Shown here piece by piece: positions 61,803 through 64,000 of a stretch of 64,000 nt of DNA (positions within the stretch are counted from its first letter, which is position 1; every line of letters begins with the position of its first letter). This stretch comes from Diplonema japonicum. Lineage: Eukaryota; Euglenozoa; Diplonemea; Diplonemida; Diplonemidae. A program made the translations under genes and the position numbers. Below the pieces are notes generated by a model. It worked only from the letters and a program-made list of their open reading frames with translations. It was not told the origin of the DNA and did no database searches. The stretch lies in contig OZ025704.1 in the NCBI GenBank assembly GCA_964019335.1, positions 248,001 through 312,000 of the forward strand. Reading direction: 5' to 3'.

Positions 61803-63019
61803 TTTTTTTTTTTTTTTTTAACCATCTACCAACGGACCATTTTTTGCCCACCAAGGGGTAATTTTTCAAAACTTCAAAAGAAAAGAAGAAAAAAAAAAAA
61901 GAAAAAAAAAACTATACTACCGCAACGCCGGGCTGTATACCACCTGAAATGCCTCCAGATGTCCTATTAAAGGTTAAAATTCGATAATGAGATTTTTAAG
62001 GCCAGGACCCCGGCTGCGAGAAGTGGCCGGGCCGTATTGCATTGAAGCCCTTTGCGCAAAAGGTTTTTTATTTTTTATTTTTTTTTATTCAAATCGTCTA
62101 TTTTTATAGACGCTCGATGGTAGGTGGTTAATATATTTTATACTTCCAAACAAATTTACAAAAGAAAAAAAAAGGGAGAGGGGAAGGTGGAAAAAAAAAA
62201 AAGGAAAAAAAAAAAGAAAGAAAGAAGAGGAAAAAAAAAAAAAAAAAAAAAGAAATTGCTGATAAGCTCTCTTCCTCCCCTCCCTCCCTCCTCCTCCTCC
62301 TCCTCCTCTCCCTTCCCCTCTTTTTTTTTTATTTATTATACCCTTTGTTAAACCATTAGCTTAAAAAAAAAAAGAAAAAAGAAAAAAGCACCTTTTTTTT
62401 CTTCTTCTTTTTTCTTTTTTTTTTTACCCCGTTTTTTTTTTTTTTTTTATTATTATTTACTTTTTTTTTTTTCCTTCTCCTCCCACCTTTGTTTTGTTAT
62501 GAGGCTTAATAAGTTTTTTTTTTTTTTTTTTTTTTTTGCTATTTACTGGTCAACAGTAGTTTCACGTTACCTCTCTGTTGCGGGCCCTCGACGGTGAACG
62601 CAAGATCTGAGAGGACGGCGAAATCATCTTTCATTGGCGGTAAGTAAGCGAAAAAATTTTTTTCACGACACTCTAAGTTCTTCACCCTCAACGCTTAACC
62701 CTAACGTGTACTCCTGTATCTGAAGGACAACCCCTGATTTTCGCCTTGGACGGGGTCTGGAGTGCGTTAAGTAATTTCAGAAGAGTGTAAACAAAATTAA
62801 CTTAAGAGAAAGAAAGAGAAGTGGAAAAAAAAAGGGGGGGAGGGTTATATTAACTCAACGACTTTGTCATTTTCCTCTTGATTTTTGTTCTTGTTTTCCC
62901 TATCTTGTAGCACGCAAGCAGAAGAAGGAGGACAAAAAAAAAAAATGAAAGAGGGAAAAGAGTTTTTAAAAAAAAAAAGATAGGGCACATTATAAAGTTT
63001 TTTTTTTTTTGCAAGTGCC

Positions 63020-63067
<48 letters not shown>

Positions 63068-63171
63068 CATTTGGGTGTGATTCTGATGAGTTTTCAAAAA
63101 AAAAAGTTTTTTTTTTATTCGGGTTTGGGTCGCTGCTCAAACTTCTCTCCCTATCTCACCATCATAAAAGC

Positions 63172-63213
<42 letters not shown>

Positions 63214-63321
63214 ACTCGTAAAATCTAGCCTGAGAGATAAGAGCAAAACATGAAAAAAAAAAAGGGGAAACACTCATACAAAAAAGCTTTAGTTTTTCCG
63301 TAAGAGAAGGTTTTCGGGCCC

Positions 63322-63354
<33 letters not shown>

Positions 63355-63430
63355 TACGAAAGGGTCATTTTAAAGGTGTCTGTGCTGTGGGTCTGAACTA
63401 CCATACTGCTGGAAAAAAAAAAAAAAAAAG

Positions 63431-63466
<36 letters not shown>

Positions 63467-64000
63467 CTACACAAAGAAATGTACAAACTCAGCAAAAGAC
63501 AAATAAACAACAAAACAAAAAAAGGAAACAAAAAAAAGGAAAGAATCAAGCCTCCCCAAAGGAGGGCCAAGGGAATTTCTTGTTTGTAATGTAAATCGAA
63601 CTGTGCTTCCTGAAATTTGTGTTTCCTCAGGTTGGCGTATACGTTAGCTGTGAAGCACACTGCAACTGTCTAGCTATTTAAGAGGAGAAAGGCGCGGGAC
63701 GAATTGCCCTAATGTAATGCCAAGAGAAAAGGAGAAAAAAAAAAGGGAAAAAAAATGAGGGAGGGAAAGGAAAAGGCTAGCCAACTCTTTCTAACGATGC
63801 GCCGCGATTCGCAATGGGAAAAAAAAAGATTTTTTTTTTCTTTCTTTCTTATTGTTGATTTACATTTTTTTTTTTGTCAATTGCGATGGTTGGGGGGGAA
63901 AAAAAATTGCTGAAATCCATGTATTCATCACATTTTTTTTTCCCCGAGCCTAGTCGCTTTTTTTTTTCAGCGGGGGGGGCTATGTTGGCAAGAAACGGGG
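61803..64000 (+). repeat. 2.2 kb terminal low-complexity region
   Basis: Mostly homopolymer (T near 63019-63067 and 63175-63212, A near 63321-63349 and 63411-63462). Unique islands are 61915-62060, 62545-62790 and 63545-63725. None has a supportable protein. The first has a GC-rich stem-loop after an Sm-like ATTTTTAAG and ends in a T run; the last has a CCTCC-CCAAA-GGAGG hairpin. Whether these are RNA genes cannot be told from the sequence alone. Confidence 0.5.
63982..64000 (+). CDS. Possible start of the next gene
   Basis: A T-run ending in TTTTTTTTCAG (about 63960-63970) is followed by a G-rich stretch and ATG at 63982, in the same acceptor-then-ATG arrangement as other genes here. Only six codons are visible, so this is a weak call. 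Confidence 0.25.

Noticed and set aside
62690-62712. Telomere-like TTAACCCTAACG
   Set aside because: Only one and a half units; no tandem array.
1-64000. tRNA and rRNA genes
   Set aside because: I scanned for GGTTCRANYCC boxes and rRNA-like blocks; hits such as near 23813 or 60833 are in spacers or coding sequence without a cloverleaf.
1-64000. CRISPR arrays, operons and bacterial promoters
   Set aside because: No direct-repeat/spacer pattern; introns and protein families show a eukaryotic genome.

Overview
The window is nuclear DNA of a single-celled eukaryote. It carries eukaryote-only genes: SNARE, cullin, RFC clamp-loader subunit, P4 flippase, four-domain voltage-gated channel, MAP kinase and JmjC oxygenase. 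Nine or more coding regions become intact only when short GT-AG introns are removed. Every gene I can support, and the large retrotransposon, lies on the + strand. Coding DNA has balanced base composition, while the gaps are almost pure A/T homopolymer with G or C runs. Many start codons follow a pyrimidine tract plus AG, then an A-rich leader. One-way gene arrays with possible splice-leader acceptors suggest Euglenozoa, perhaps a diplonemid-like flagellate. That placement is inference: no spliced-leader gene or marker sequence was seen.

Layout. 0-6 kb: the tail of an unknown gene, a Qc-SNARE, and a dead non-LTR retrotransposon with OTU protease and AP-type endonuclease domains. 6-19.5 kb: a CID protein, a membrane protein, an Ala-rich coiled coil, an F-box-like protein, a glutaredoxin-fold protein with a huge acidic proline-rich tail, an RFC subunit, a TDY MAP kinase, an F-box/JmjC protein and a chitobiase-like GH18. 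20-32.7 kb: P4-ATPase, FGGY kinase, TMEM143-like protein, Kelch protein and TPR protein. 33-41.4 kb: a 2168-residue four-domain cation channel with a C2 domain in its I-II linker, then a five-exon histidine phosphatase. 41.4-50 kb: repeats, a foldback-like element, an unknown basic protein, a GltS glutamate symporter, a TMEM50-like protein, a two-pore potassium channel with a zinc domain, and a degenerate pogo-like DNA transposon. 50.8-61.4 kb: a secreted Cys-rich protein, Y-family polymerase, NTF2-like protein, cullin, sugar-phosphate-type transporter, and a ubiquitin-like/polyprenol-kinase-like fusion. 61.4-64 kb: mostly repeat and homopolymer.

The genes do not form one pathway; this looks like a housekeeping, signalling and transport array transcribed in one direction. 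The most striking signal is the intron class: 34-93 nt, usually starting GTATG, often little more than a long A homopolymer between the splice sites (one is 9 nt, then 56 A, then CACAG). I reconstructed 22 of them by restoring family-conserved reading frames. Two dispersed short repeat families, one sharing its 3' tail with the retrotransposon, are the other notable pattern.
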